Source of the DNA: Halalkalibacter alkaliphilus
GTDB lineage: Bacteria; Bacillota; Bacilli; Bacillales; Bacillaceae_D
Assembly (NCBI RefSeq): GCF_023555415.1
Contig: NZ_JAKRYL010000002.1
Span: forward strand, 270,847-334,846
DNA: 64,000 nt
Direction: 5' to 3'
Position numbers and translations under genes: made by a program. The notes under the pieces are model-generated. The model did not search any database. It had not been told where the DNA came from and saw nothing but the letters and a program-made list of their open reading frames with translations. Of the stretch, positions 26,087 through 33,959 are shown one piece after another; the first letter of the stretch is position 1; the number at the start of each line of letters is the position of its first letter.

Positions 26087-26275
26087 ATGAGAAAAGAGTG
26101 GAAACAGCCATTATTAGAAGTATTAGATGTTAGCATGACAATGAATGGACCAGGTAATGCAAATGCAGATTGTTTTGATGTTTCTGATGGAAGGCACGAA
26201 ACACATGATGATCAATCAAATGCAAGTTGCAAAAACAAAACTTCAGGCGTTGGTGGAGGAAGTTTGGGTAGTTAA
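26087..26275 (+). CDS. Lasso peptide precursor A2 (62 residues, long core with two Cys)
   Basis: The 62-residue product has a leader almost identical to that of A1 (EWKQPLLEVLDVSMTM, Trp-x-x-Pro and Thr at -2) and the same AAAGGAGGTGA site. The predicted core starts NGPGNANADCF, which lines up with paeninodin at Gly2, Pro3, Gly4, Asp9 and Phe11 as I recall that peptide, so a nine-residue Asn1-Asp9 ring is likely. Odd points: the core is 43 residues against 23 in paeninodin, the first residue is Asn, and it has Cys at core positions 10 and 29. The tail is Asp/His-rich, then Gly/Ser-rich, and ends in Ser, the residue expected to be phosphorylated. Confidence 0.85.
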   Translation: MRKEWKQPLLEVLDVSMTMNGPGNANADCFDVSDGRHETHDDQSNASCKNKTSGVGGGSLGS

Positions 26276-26316
26276 ATCTCTTAGATCTTTATAAATTGAA
26301 TTAATGAAAGTGAAGG

Positions 26317-26362
26317 CCCTTATACCTTAAGCAAGTATAAGGGAACACTAATTGGTTTTTTA
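26317..26362 (+). terminator. Hairpin between precursor A2 and the K gene
   Basis: Arms at 26317-26325 and 26335-26343 pair over nine bases around a nine-base loop, and a TTTTTTATT run follows about 12 bases later. It is placed where lasso operons often have a leaky terminator that keeps precursor mRNA in excess over the enzymes. Confidence 0.5.
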
Positions 26363-26384
26363 TTATTTATTAGGAGGAAACACA

Positions 26385-27311
26385 GTGAATAGTTATAGAA
26401 CTTATACAGCTTTCGGCCTAACCATATCAAGCGAATTTCCTCTACCAGAGTTACTTCCAACTAAACTAGAAGCTAAAGTACCCGACGTAGCCATAAAACA
26501 AGCAGATTTACAACAAGTCTGGTTTGAACATTCGGAGGATGATCAGTATTTTGTCATCGATGAAACATTCATCATGTTCCGTATGCCAGAGGTCGCGATT
26601 TTTCTAATCAGAAATGGAAACGAAATTCTTGTTTCTTCATTTGATGATGCTCATGAAGACCACATTAGACTCTATACGTTAGGAACTTGTATGGGAGCAA
26701 TCTTAATGCAAAGGAAAGTTCTTCCACTACATGGCAGTGCAGTCGTTATTGGTGGAAAAGCGTATGCGATTGTAGGTAATTCTGGTGCAGGAAAATCCAC
26801 ATTAGCTTCGGCTTTTATAAAGCGAGGTTATCAACTATTAAGTGATGATGTAATACCTGTAACATTAAATGAATCCGGATGTCCAATCGTTACACCTGCT
26901 TATCCTCAACAAAAACTTTGGTTAGAGAGCTTGAGTCAATTTGGGATGACATCAGATGGATACCGTCCCATTATCGATCGTGAAACAAAATTTGCGATAC
27001 CAGTAACGAATCAATTTGTAACTGAACCTTTGCCGCTTGCTGGGGTCATCGAACTTGTGAAAACAAAGAATGAAGAAATTGAGATGCTGCCCATCCAAAA
27101 TTTAAACAAATTACATACATTATTTGTTCATACATATCGCAATTTCTTTATTGGCCCAGCAGGTTTGATGGATTGGCATTTCCACACGACAGCTAGAATG
27201 GCTAATCATATTGAATTGTTCCAATTGCAGCGACCAATATCTAGGTTCACTGCCCATGACTTAACTGAATTAATTTTAGAAACTGTCTATGAGGAGGAGA
27301 AGGTTATATGA
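26385..27311 (+). CDS. HPr kinase-like lasso peptide kinase (PadeK/ThcoK type)
   Basis: A 308-residue kinase related to HprK. Start GTG 26385 lies seven bases after AGGAGG (26372-26377); a TTG upstream would overlap that site. The Walker A loop GNSGAGKST is at residues 131-139, preceded by LPLHGSAVVIGGKAYAIVG, the usual HprK-like entry, and followed by YQLLSDDVIPV. Enzymes of this family in paeninodin-type clusters phosphorylate the side chain of the C-terminal Ser of the precursor. Both precursors here end in Ser, so both are potential substrates. It overlaps the B1 gene by four bases. Confidence 0.88.
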   Translation: MNSYRTYTAFGLTISSEFPLPELLPTKLEAKVPDVAIKQADLQQVWFEHSEDDQYFVIDETFIMFRMPEVAIFLIRNGNEILVSSFDDAHEDHIRLYTLGTCMGAILMQRKVLPLHGSAVVIGGKAYAIVGNSGAGKSTLASAFIKRGYQLLSDDVIPVTLNESGCPIVTPAYPQQKLWLESLSQFGMTSDGYRPIIDRETKFAIPVTNQFVTEPLPLAGVIELVKTKNEEIEMLPIQNLNKLHTLFVHTYRNFFIGPAGLMDWHFHTTARMANHIELFQLQRPISRFTAHDLTELILETVYEEEKVI

Positions 27312-27601
27312 TCAAAAATCAAAATATTATAAATACTCATGTCGTTAGTCAAATTGAAGGCAATATTGTTTCCGATATGGATGGGGAAAAAGTGATGCTA
27401 AGTATCCATAATGGCAAGTACTACAACCTTGGGGATATAGGTGGAGAGATTTGGGATTCGATCAAAGAACCAATTACGATTGAAGGTTTAGTAACTAAAT
27501 TGCAGGCACAGTACGATGTAGGAAAAGCTGAGTGCGAGGAACATGTTATTACCTTTTTAAGTCAATTAATCGATGAAGGGTTAGTACATGTAGAAGGCTA
27601 A
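27308..27601 (+). CDS. Lasso leader-recognition protein B1 (PqqD-like RRE)
   Basis: A 97-residue RiPP recognition element. It binds the precursor leader and hands it to the B2 protease. The sequence has the PqqD-like order of beta strands and helices: VSDMDGEKVMLSIHNGKYYNLGDIGGEIWDSI, then a helical part ending in CEEHVITFLSQLIDEGLV. A single B1 in the cluster implies that it serves both precursors, which is consistent with their near-identical leaders. Start ATG overlaps the stop of K. Confidence 0.9.
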   Translation: MIKNQNIINTHVVSQIEGNIVSDMDGEKVMLSIHNGKYYNLGDIGGEIWDSIKEPITIEGLVTKLQAQYDVGKAECEEHVITFLSQLIDEGLVHVEG

Positions 27602-27620
27602 AGTTGATTCGGAGGTATAT

Positions 27621-28103
27621 ATGAAAATAGTAAAACGGGCCAAAGCTTTTTTCGAATTAAAGTGGGAAACAAAAAAGTTATTGTTAGAAGCGTTTATCTA
27701 TTTAGGATGGGCTAGGTTTTTGAAAACTCGTCCTTTCGCTAAAATCGCCCCTTCACTCGGTAAAAAAATGGAAGAAACGACTTATACTCCGAACATGGCG
27801 AATAGAGAAACGTTACTTAATATATCAAATGCGACCCATATTATGAGTCGTTATACATTTTGGGAAAGCCAATGTTTGGTGAAGGCCATTGCTGGGATGA
27901 AGATGCTAGAGAAGAGGAACATTGAGAGTACGCTGTATTTAGGAACCGGGAAGGACGACAAAGGGAATTTCGCCGCACATGCATGGCTGCGTAGCGGACC
28001 GTTTTACGTATCTGGTTCAGAAGGAATGGAGAAATTTACCGTGATTGCAAAATTTGCAAAGGAGATTACGCCTGAGAAGGTTGAAGGAGAAACCTATGGA
28101 TAA
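27621..28103 (+). CDS. Lasso leader peptidase B2 (transglutaminase-like)
   Basis: A 160-residue Cys protease of the transglutaminase-like fold that removes the leader after the Thr-x position. The catalytic Cys is in FWESQCLVKAIAG and the His in NFAAHAWLRSG; relatives usually have a third acidic residue soon after the His, and here the stretch reads SGPFYVSGSEG, so the third member of the triad is not obvious. Split B1/B2 proteins are normal for Firmicutes and actinobacterial lasso clusters. It overlaps the next gene by eight bases. Confidence 0.88.
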   Translation: MKIVKRAKAFFELKWETKKLLLEAFIYLGWARFLKTRPFAKIAPSLGKKMEETTYTPNMANRETLLNISNATHIMSRYTFWESQCLVKAIAGMKMLEKRNIESTLYLGTGKDDKGNFAAHAWLRSGPFYVSGSEGMEKFTVIAKFAKEITPEKVEGETYG

Positions 28104-29244
28104 GTCAATTAACACAGCTGGCATATCAAGCGAACTTACATATATCTTTGAATTATTGAAGGATAACAATACGAACACTCGAATGCCAGAATTAGACTGG
28201 GAATTATTTTTAAATCTTTCATTACATCATCGTGTGTTTCCGTTGCTACATTCAAAGGTTAAGAATCTTGATGTTCCAGTTCATGTTTCAAAGTTTTTGC
28301 AAGTACATTATCAGCAAAATATATTTAGGATGATGTCCTTAACGGGAGAAATGGAAAAGGTGAGTGAAATCTTTTCTAACAGTAAGATAAGAACACTCTT
28401 TTTAAAAGGGCCTGTTCTTGCTCATGACCTGTATGGAGATTTGTCGCTTCGTACATCGAGTGATTTAGATTTTCTCATTCCAATTGAACATCTTGAGAGA
28501 GCAGAGGAGATTCTAGTTGAACTTGGATATGAGAAAGATGATTATATTGAATCCGTATTAAACGATTGGCGCTGGAGGCACCATCATGTGACTTACTATC
28601 ATCCTGTGAAACAGATGAAGCTTGAGATTCATTGGCGTCTACATCCAGGTCCTGGGAAAGAACCAAGTTTTCAAGAGTTATGGGAACGCAGGAATAAAAG
28701 TTCTAATACAAAATCACCTGTATATTTGCTTGGGAAAGAAGATTTATTTGTCTTCCTAGTTGCACACGGTGCAAGACATGGTTGGTCACGGCTGCGCTGG
28801 TTAGTTGATATCCAAAAAATTATGAAACAGGAACTTGATTGGGCTAAGGTTTATCAGCTTTTTCAAAAGTATCACAATCCTCATGTTGGTGGTCAGGCGA
28901 TCATTTTAGCTTCTGAACTGTTAGATGCTGAGTTCAAAGAAGAAATGACTCCGTTTGTAACGAATACAGCGATGAAATTAGCTCAAGAGGCTATTTTTTA
29001 TCTTGAAAGAATGGTGAATTTACATACAGATCCGGTTCCAGAAGACATATCAAGCTATCATGCGAGCCATCTTTTTTCATTAATGTCTACTCAGCAAAAG
29101 GCGATCCACCTTCTCAGCTTATTGCATCCATTTCCAGAGGATGCTCAAACGTTACCATTACCGAAACCCCTTCATTTTCTATATTTTCCCCTTCGACCTG
29201 TCTTATGGGCTTGGAGGAAAACTAGGAAACAGGCTGTTTTGTAG
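28096..29244 (+). CDS. Nucleotidyltransferase-fold lasso tailoring protein N
   Basis: A 382-residue member of the uncharacterised nucleotidyltransferase family (NTP_transf_5). The start is ATG 28096, which overlaps the end of B2 and follows GGAGAA. The active-site region is LFLKGPVLAHDLYGDLSLR followed by SSDLDFLIP, with the paired Asp residues that bind metal. Genes of this family accompany K genes in paeninodin- and pseudomycoidin-type clusters, where they are thought to add a further group to the phosphorylated C-terminal Ser (a hexose in pseudomycoidin, as I recall). Function here is inferred from that company. Confidence 0.82.
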   Translation: MDKSINTAGISSELTYIFELLKDNNTNTRMPELDWELFLNLSLHHRVFPLLHSKVKNLDVPVHVSKFLQVHYQQNIFRMMSLTGEMEKVSEIFSNSKIRTLFLKGPVLAHDLYGDLSLRTSSDLDFLIPIEHLERAEEILVELGYEKDDYIESVLNDWRWRHHHVTYYHPVKQMKLEIHWRLHPGPGKEPSFQELWERRNKSSNTKSPVYLLGKEDLFVFLVAHGARHGWSRLRWLVDIQKIMKQELDWAKVYQLFQKYHNPHVGGQAIILASELLDAEFKEEMTPFVTNTAMKLAQEAIFYLERMVNLHTDPVPEDISSYHASHLFSLMSTQQKAIHLLSLLHPFPEDAQTLPLPKPLHFLYFPLRPVLWAWRKTRKQAVL

Positions 29245-29255
29245 GAGGTATTTAT

Positions 29256-31046
29256 ATGAAAGATATTCTCTATTTTCTTAAACAGATTCATGCATATGCT
29301 GGGAAGAAGCTATACACGAATATGTTTGCGATGATGTTAATTGGTTTGCTTGATGGGATTGGGATATTGTTGTTAATTCCCATGATCGCTATGACTGGGG
29401 TTGTAAACTTAGATGCAGAAGGGACGCCTTTAGCTGGAGTACTAGGCTTTTTGCAAGATATTCCTGGTGCCGTAGGTCTACCTGTCATTTTAGCAGCCTT
29501 TGTATTGATTGTTATTGGTCAAAACTTGATCCAAAGGCAGATCACGATTCGAAATACTAGAATTCAACATGGTTTCTTCAGACATATGCGCGTTGAGACC
29601 TACCGTTCATTGCTTCATGCCAATTGGCGATTTTTTATTAAAAACCGAAAATCTGATCTCGTGAATTTTATGACAGCTGAGATTGCTCGTTCAAGTGCTG
29701 GAACTCATTCATTTTTACAATTTTTAGCTTCTCTGATTTTTACTTGTATACAAATTGGATTGGCTTTTTGGCTATCGCCAAGTATTACTTCATTTGTCTT
29801 AGCATGCGGTTTAATTTTGTTGTTCTTTAACCGTAAATTCCTTAAACGTTCTCTAGAGTTAGGGAGTCGTAACTTTACATTAGGGAAAGAATATTTAGGT
29901 GGTGTCACAGACCAAATCAACGGCATCAAAGATATTAAAAGCAATACTTTAGAAGAATCCCGTATGAACTGGTTTAAAAAAGTAACAGCAAGCATGGAGA
30001 AGGAACAAGTGGAATATACCGTTTTAAAAACGACTTCACAGCTTTATTACAAAGTGGCTTCTGCGGTTTTGATTGCTGTCTTTATTTTTATCGCAGTAAA
30101 CTTGTTTAACGCCCAAGCAGCTCAACTCATGCTCATTATCGTCATATTCTCTAGACTTTGGCCACGAGTGGCTGGAATTCAAGGTTCTTTAGAGCAAATT
30201 GCCACGACGATGCCTTCTTTTAAGGCGGTTAAAGCATTGCAGAATGAATGCAGGGAAGCAAAGGAATTTGAAAACATCAATAGTACAGATGTAAAGCCAA
30301 TCGAAGTACATAAAGGGATCGAGTGCCAAAACATTCAATTCCGTTACAACGAATCTGGTTACGCCTTAAAAAATATTAACCTCTCAATCCCAGCAAATCA
30401 AATGACCGCTTTTGTCGGGCGTTCAGGTGCAGGAAAGAGTACGTTAATTGACTTACTCATGGGGTTAAATCAACCGGAGCAAGGTCAAGTACTCATTGAT
30501 GGTACTCCTTTAACAAGTGACAATCTCATTTCACTTAGAAGAGCGATCAGCTATGTACCTCAAGATCCGTTTTTGTTTAATGCTAGTATCCGAGAAAACT
30601 TGCAGTTGGTCGTACCTGATGCAACCGAAGCGGAGATGTGGGAAGCACTTGAGTTTTCATCCGCAGCGGAATTTGTAAGAAAGCTTCCTGAAGGTCTTGA
30701 TTCACTAATTGGTGACCGCGGCATTAAACTGTCTGGGGGAGAACGGCAGCGCCTTGTGTTAGCTAGAGCGATTTTACGAAATCCATCCATTCTTGTTTTA
30801 GATGAAGCGACAAGTGCTTTGGATACAGAAAATGAAGCAAAAATCCAGGCAGCTTTGGAACGATTAAAAGGAAAGATGACCATTATCGTTATTGCACACC
30901 GTTTATCCACAATACGAAATGCCGATCAAGTTGTTGTTCTTGATGGGGGAGAAATCATTCAAAAGGGTGGATTCACACAGCTTGCTGCTCAAAAGAAAAG
31001 TACATTTAGCCACCTGTTACGAAATCAAATGGAAGCTACACCTTAA
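29256..31046 (+). CDS. ABC transporter, lasso peptide exporter D
   Basis: A 596-residue half-transporter: six membrane helices in residues 20-320 and an ATPase domain with Walker A GRSGAGKSTL, signature LSGGERQRLVLARAI and Walker B ILVLDEATSALD. It has no N-terminal peptidase domain, in keeping with leader removal by B2. In lasso clusters the D protein exports the mature peptide and gives self-immunity. It is the last gene of the cluster, with a GGAGG site before ATG, and a hairpin follows its stop directly. Confidence 0.9.
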   Translation: MKDILYFLKQIHAYAGKKLYTNMFAMMLIGLLDGIGILLLIPMIAMTGVVNLDAEGTPLAGVLGFLQDIPGAVGLPVILAAFVLIVIGQNLIQRQITIRNTRIQHGFFRHMRVETYRSLLHANWRFFIKNRKSDLVNFMTAEIARSSAGTHSFLQFLASLIFTCIQIGLAFWLSPSITSFVLACGLILLFFNRKFLKRSLELGSRNFTLGKEYLGGVTDQINGIKDIKSNTLEESRMNWFKKVTASMEKEQVEYTVLKTTSQLYYKVASAVLIAVFIFIAVNLFNAQAAQLMLIIVIFSRLWPRVAGIQGSLEQIATTMPSFKAVKALQNECREAKEFENINSTDVKPIEVHKGIECQNIQFRYNESGYALKNINLSIPANQMTAFVGRSGAGKSTLIDLLMGLNQPEQGQVLIDGTPLTSDNLISLRRAISYVPQDPFLFNASIRENLQLVVPDATEAEMWEALEFSSAAEFVRKLPEGLDSLIGDRGIKLSGGERQRLVLARAILRNPSILVLDEATSALDTENEAKIQAALERLKGKMTIIVIAHRLSTIRNADQVVVLDGGEIIQKGGFTQLAAQKKSTFSHLLRNQMEATP

Positions 31047-31047
31047 G

Positions 31048-31091
31048 GGGGTGTTTCAAAAGGGTCCGTTTTTGACCTTTTGAAACACCCC
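31048..31091 (+). terminator. Hairpin closing the lasso cluster (AAAAGGTC-type)
   Basis: Arms at 31048-31066 and 31074-31091 pair over 18 bases with one bulged G; the loop contains a T-run. It starts two bases after the stop of the exporter. The upper stem AAAAGGTC/GACCTTTT is shared with hairpins at 39250, 43973, 59550 and 63848. No T-run follows the stem. Confidence 0.7.
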
Positions 31092-31141
31092 TGCTGTTTA
31101 GATAGGAGAGAGAGTCATTGAGGAAAGTAGGAGGAAAAGGG

Positions 31142-32089
31142 ATGCTAGGTCTTTTATTGCTATTTGTTGTTCTAATTATTTATACGGTTTGGGACAATCA
31201 GCGGATCATTGTGGTAGAGCAAGAAATAGTAATAGAGCACCTGCCAGAGGGATTTGACGGGTTTACGATCCTTCAAATAACCGATTTGCATGAAAGAGAA
31301 TTTGGGAAGAATCAAGCGAGTTTAATTGAGAAGGTGAACTCAGTTAAGTATGATGCAATCGTTTTTACTGGAGATATGTTAGATAGCAATGCGAGTACAA
31401 ACTATCGGCCTTTTTATCAGTTGATTGAAGGGATACATAATAAGACTCATGCCCTTTACGTGCCGGGGAATGCGGATCCGAACAACTATTTCCTGCACCC
31501 TACCAGGCCTTTTGAGAAGGATGAATTCATTAAAGGCATGGAACACCGTGGAGTAAAGCTGCTTGAATCGATTTATACAATTAATGATGAAGCAGGAGCT
31601 GCGATTCAGTTTGTGGAATTTGACATAGCGGTAAAAAATAAAGAAATATACTTAAATAGACCAGAGCCGAATAATGAGGCATACAAAGCGTATATGGATC
31701 ATCAAAAGCAATTGTTTGATGAAATGGAGTCTTTGGATAAATCGAACGTAACGATTGCCCTTTCTCACTATCCAATCGTTGACCGTCGAATCGATTATAT
31801 GGCGTCTAGCCCTCAGTTTATGTTTAGACAGTTTGATTTACTCTTGGCAGGGCATTATCATGGTGGGCAAATACGTCTTCCATTTATAGGTGCTCTATTC
31901 GTTCCAGAGCCGTGGTATGACCGGAGAGGAATTTTACCGCCGCGTGATCGGGTAAAAGGGTTATGGGAGTACCGCGGGATTCAGCAATATGTCAGTACGG
32001 GACTTGGGAGCAGCGATGCGATTCCAATGTTACGTTTTCGATTTTTGAATCCTCCGGAAATAAATATATTAACATTAAAGAAAAAATAA
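31142..32089 (+). CDS. Metallophosphoesterase, membrane-anchored (YkuE-like)
   Basis: A 315-residue protein from ATG 31142, which has AGGAGG seven bases upstream; TTG 31118 is an alternative that also has a purine-rich site. A single N-terminal membrane helix (LLLLFVVLIIYTVW) is followed by a calcineurin-like phosphoesterase domain: ITDLHE (DxH), FTGDMLD (GD), PGNADP (GNxD, where GNHD/E is usual), LSHYP and GHYHGGQ (GHxH), all metal ligands. YkuE-type enzymes act outside the cell and need metal. It has no evident link with the lasso cluster, from which it is separated by a hairpin. Confidence 0.87.
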   Translation: MLGLLLLFVVLIIYTVWDNQRIIVVEQEIVIEHLPEGFDGFTILQITDLHEREFGKNQASLIEKVNSVKYDAIVFTGDMLDSNASTNYRPFYQLIEGIHNKTHALYVPGNADPNNYFLHPTRPFEKDEFIKGMEHRGVKLLESIYTINDEAGAAIQFVEFDIAVKNKEIYLNRPEPNNEAYKAYMDHQKQLFDEMESLDKSNVTIALSHYPIVDRRIDYMASSPQFMFRQFDLLLAGHYHGGQIRLPFIGALFVPEPWYDRRGILPPRDRVKGLWEYRGIQQYVSTGLGSSDAIPMLRFRFLNPPEINILTLKKK

Positions 32090-32141
32090 ATTTGAAAAAT
32101 AGGTTTATTACCTAAATGAAATGGGTAAATAAAAATATAAG

Positions 32142-32166
32142 AAAAAAAGATGGGTTATCCCCCACC
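32142..32166 (-). terminator. Terminator of the SinI-like gene
   Basis: On the minus strand GGTGGG and CCCATC pair around GGATAA and are followed by TTTTTTTCTT. It lies about 45 bases after the stop of the SinI-like gene. Confidence 0.55.
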
Positions 32167-32211
32167 TTTGCTTCTTATCCTACTAACTTTTTAACTAGAC
32201 TTAAAGAATCA

Positions 32212-32355
32212 TTACTTATTAGTTAGTTTGCTATTCTTACAAATGAATTGTTTTACTTCTTCAGGTGTAAGTCCAATTTCTTTTGCTTCCTGTAATAGCG
32301 TGACCCATTCTTGGTCAAGTGTTTCCATTTTTTCTGCATTTGAAGATACAATCAC
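32212..32355 (-). CDS. SinI-like antirepressor peptide (47 residues)
   Basis: A minus-strand frame from GTG 32355 (GGAGGCGG site nine bases before it) to TAA at 32212. The segment LDQEWVTLLQEAKEIGLTPE is the SinI dimerisation motif: B. subtilis SinI has DQEWVELMVEAKEANISPEE at the same place. SinI-type peptides bind SinR and free it from the promoters of the eps and tapA operons, switching on matrix production. No SinR-like partner lies in this window. ATG 32328 would give a 38-residue product but has no ribosome-binding site. Its presence about 11 kb from an eps-type locus is suggestive but does not prove a regulatory link. Confidence 0.82.
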   Translation of the reverse strand: MIVSSNAEKMETLDQEWVTLLQEAKEIGLTPEEVKQFICKNSKLTNK

Positions 32356-32372
32356 AGTCTTTCTCCGCCTCC

Positions 32373-32727
32373 ATTGTTCGGTAACTCAGCCATCATAGCA
32401 AAAGAAATTTTCACCTTAGATCTGTAGTTTTGCGCCCTAATTTTTCAAGAAGTTTGCCTTTTTCGCTATTATTTTTATAAAAAAGATTGAACAAGGAAAA
32501 GTAGTTTAGTAAAAAGTTAGCAGAAGTAAATTTTTCAGACACTTCTTAAAATTTCATTAATTATCTCACTACAATAGTACCATATTTTTTGTGCCAATAT
32601 TAGTAAAAAGTTCCAAAAATATCGACATTATTTGTAAAAATCCTACAAAGACTTTTGTCGAATTGGTTTTCTGAAACGGTTGTAATAAAATGGAAATGTT
32701 TAATTCTTCCTGCAACTATAGTTGTAG
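32373..32727. other. Intergenic region between sinI-like and mhqR-like genes
   Basis: About 350 bases between divergent genes. It must contain the promoter of the minus-strand SinI-like gene, but I see no clear consensus. A perfect 12-base palindrome CAACTATAGTTG (32713-32724) lies just upstream of the mhqR-like -35 element. Nothing else stands out. Confidence 0.4.
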
Positions 32728-32777
32728 TTGACAATGAGTGAAAGTAAATTGTATAATTATCTCGAAACTGAGGTAAT
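32728..32777 (+). promoter_or_regulatory. Promoter and MhqR-box-like operator of the MarR-type regulator
   Basis: TTGACA (32728-32733) and TATAAT (32752-32757) are consensus elements with an 18-base spacer. The operator TATCTCGAAACTGAGG begins right after, at 32758, and resembles the MhqR box of B. subtilis (TATCTCGAATTCGAGAT). Repression by its own product would follow from the overlap with the transcription start. Confidence 0.72.
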
Positions 32778-32794
32778 TAAAGGAACTGATATTT

Positions 32795-33235
32795 ATGCAT
32801 AAATATGAAGAGGATATTTCATTAAAATTATTTGTTGTCATGACCCGAGCGATTCAAGCCATTACCAAACGAGTCGAAGAAGATATAAAAGGTTATGGTT
32901 TAAATCCAACTGAATTTGGTGTTCTTGAACTTCTTTACAGCAAAGGCGATCAACCAATTCAAAAGATTGGTCAAAAAGTATTGCTTGCAAGTAGCAGCAT
33001 TACGTATGTAGTTGATAAGCTTGAGAAGAAACAGTATATTAAAAGACAGCCATGCCCGAAAGATCGTCGTGTCACGTATGCGACAATTACAGAGGAAGGC
33101 ACTCAGTTAATGCAAGAAATCTTTCCGAAGCATAAAGAAGCTATTGAAGAGATCTTTGGAGGGCTTAAAGCAGAAGAGAAAGAACTAATGATTGAGCAAT
33201 TAAAAAAATTAGGCTTTTATGCACAAGAGCTTTAA
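32795..33235 (+). CDS. mhqR: MarR-family quinone-stress regulator (MhqR-like)
   Basis: A 146-residue winged-helix repressor. The DNA-binding part is PTEFGVLELLYSKGDQPIQKIGQKVLLASSSITYVVDKLEKKQYIKRQP, of which LLASSSITYVVDKLEKK is the recognition helix region, and the wing is CPKDRRVTYATIT. In B. subtilis MhqR releases its sites when cells meet quinones and catechol. The two genes downstream encode flavin and quinone enzymes and each is preceded by the same TATCTCGAATT half-site, which supports the assignment. No Cys other than that in the wing start (QPCPKD) is seen, so thiol sensing would rest on that residue. Confidence 0.83.
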   Translation: MHKYEEDISLKLFVVMTRAIQAITKRVEEDIKGYGLNPTEFGVLELLYSKGDQPIQKIGQKVLLASSSITYVVDKLEKKQYIKRQPCPKDRRVTYATITEEGTQLMQEIFPKHKEAIEEIFGGLKAEEKELMIEQLKKLGFYAQEL

Positions 33236-33249
33236 TTTTTTTACTTATT

Positions 33250-33269
33250 TATCTCGAATTAAGATTAAA
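33250..33269. promoter_or_regulatory. MhqR-box-like operator before the flavin reductase gene
   Basis: TATCTCGAATTAAGATT at 33250 fits the MhqR box with both half-sites. It lies 41 bases before the start codon of the flavoprotein gene and 15 bases after the stop of the regulator gene. Confidence 0.68.
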
Positions 33270-33309
33270 TGAATTCATAATGTAATAGAGATAGGCAGGA
33301 GGTAGCATA

Positions 33310-33921
33310 ATGAAATCAATTGATCCATACCAGTTAGCTGAACGTGAGAATTACAAGTTTTTAACGGGAAGCATTATTCCAAGACCGGTTGCTTTCGTGA
33401 CGACTCTTTCGGGGCAGGGTGTCCTTAACGCTGCACCATTTAGTTATTTTAATGTCGTCTCGTCAAATCCGCCGTTGATTTCTGTTTCTGTCGGTCGGAA
33501 AAATGGGAAAATGAAAGATACATCGAGAAATGCGATTGAGCAAAATGAATTTGTTGTTCATATTTCTGATGAATCCTTTATTGAAAAGATCAACATGACC
33601 GCTAAAAACCTCCCTTCAGATAAAAGTGAAGTTGCAGATGCAGGCTTAACGCCCGTTGATAGTTTAAAAATAAGTGTACCGGGTATAAAGGAAGCAAGGA
33701 TTCGAATGGAATGTGTGCTAGAAAAAGCGATATCTCTTGGTGGAACAGATGACAGTCCTTCTTGTGACTTATTAATTGGGCGTGTTGTTCAATACCACAT
33801 TCGAGAAGAATTGTATGAGAATGGGAGAATTGATGCTTTAAGATTACAACCAGTCAGCCGATTAGCTGGTAATGCTTATTCTAAGTTAGGTGAAACGTTT
33901 GAACTTGAACGTCCACAATAA
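33310..33921 (+). CDS. Flavin reductase-like (flavoredoxin family) protein
   Basis: A 203-residue FMN-binding split-barrel protein. Typical features are NYKFLTGSIIPRPVAFVTT at the N terminus, NAAPFSYFNVVSSNPPLISVSVG, which binds FMN, and DTSRNAIEQNEFVVHI. Proteins of this family reduce flavin or act as flavoredoxins; members near quinone regulators may reduce quinones or aromatic compounds. AGGAGG stands seven bases before ATG. The gene has its own MhqR-like operator and terminator. Confidence 0.82.
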   Translation: MKSIDPYQLAERENYKFLTGSIIPRPVAFVTTLSGQGVLNAAPFSYFNVVSSNPPLISVSVGRKNGKMKDTSRNAIEQNEFVVHISDESFIEKINMTAKNLPSDKSEVADAGLTPVDSLKISVPGIKEARIRMECVLEKAISLGGTDDSPSCDLLIGRVVQYHIREELYENGRIDALRLQPVSRLAGNAYSKLGETFELERPQ

Positions 33922-33925
33922 ATTG

Positions 33926-33950
33926 CCCTTCTACATCAGAAGGGAATTTT
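33926..33950 (+). terminator. Terminator after the flavin reductase gene
   Basis: CCCTTCT and AGAAGGG pair around ACATC and are followed by AATTTT. It starts four bases after the stop codon. Confidence 0.7.
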
Positions 33951-33959
33951 CACGACAAA

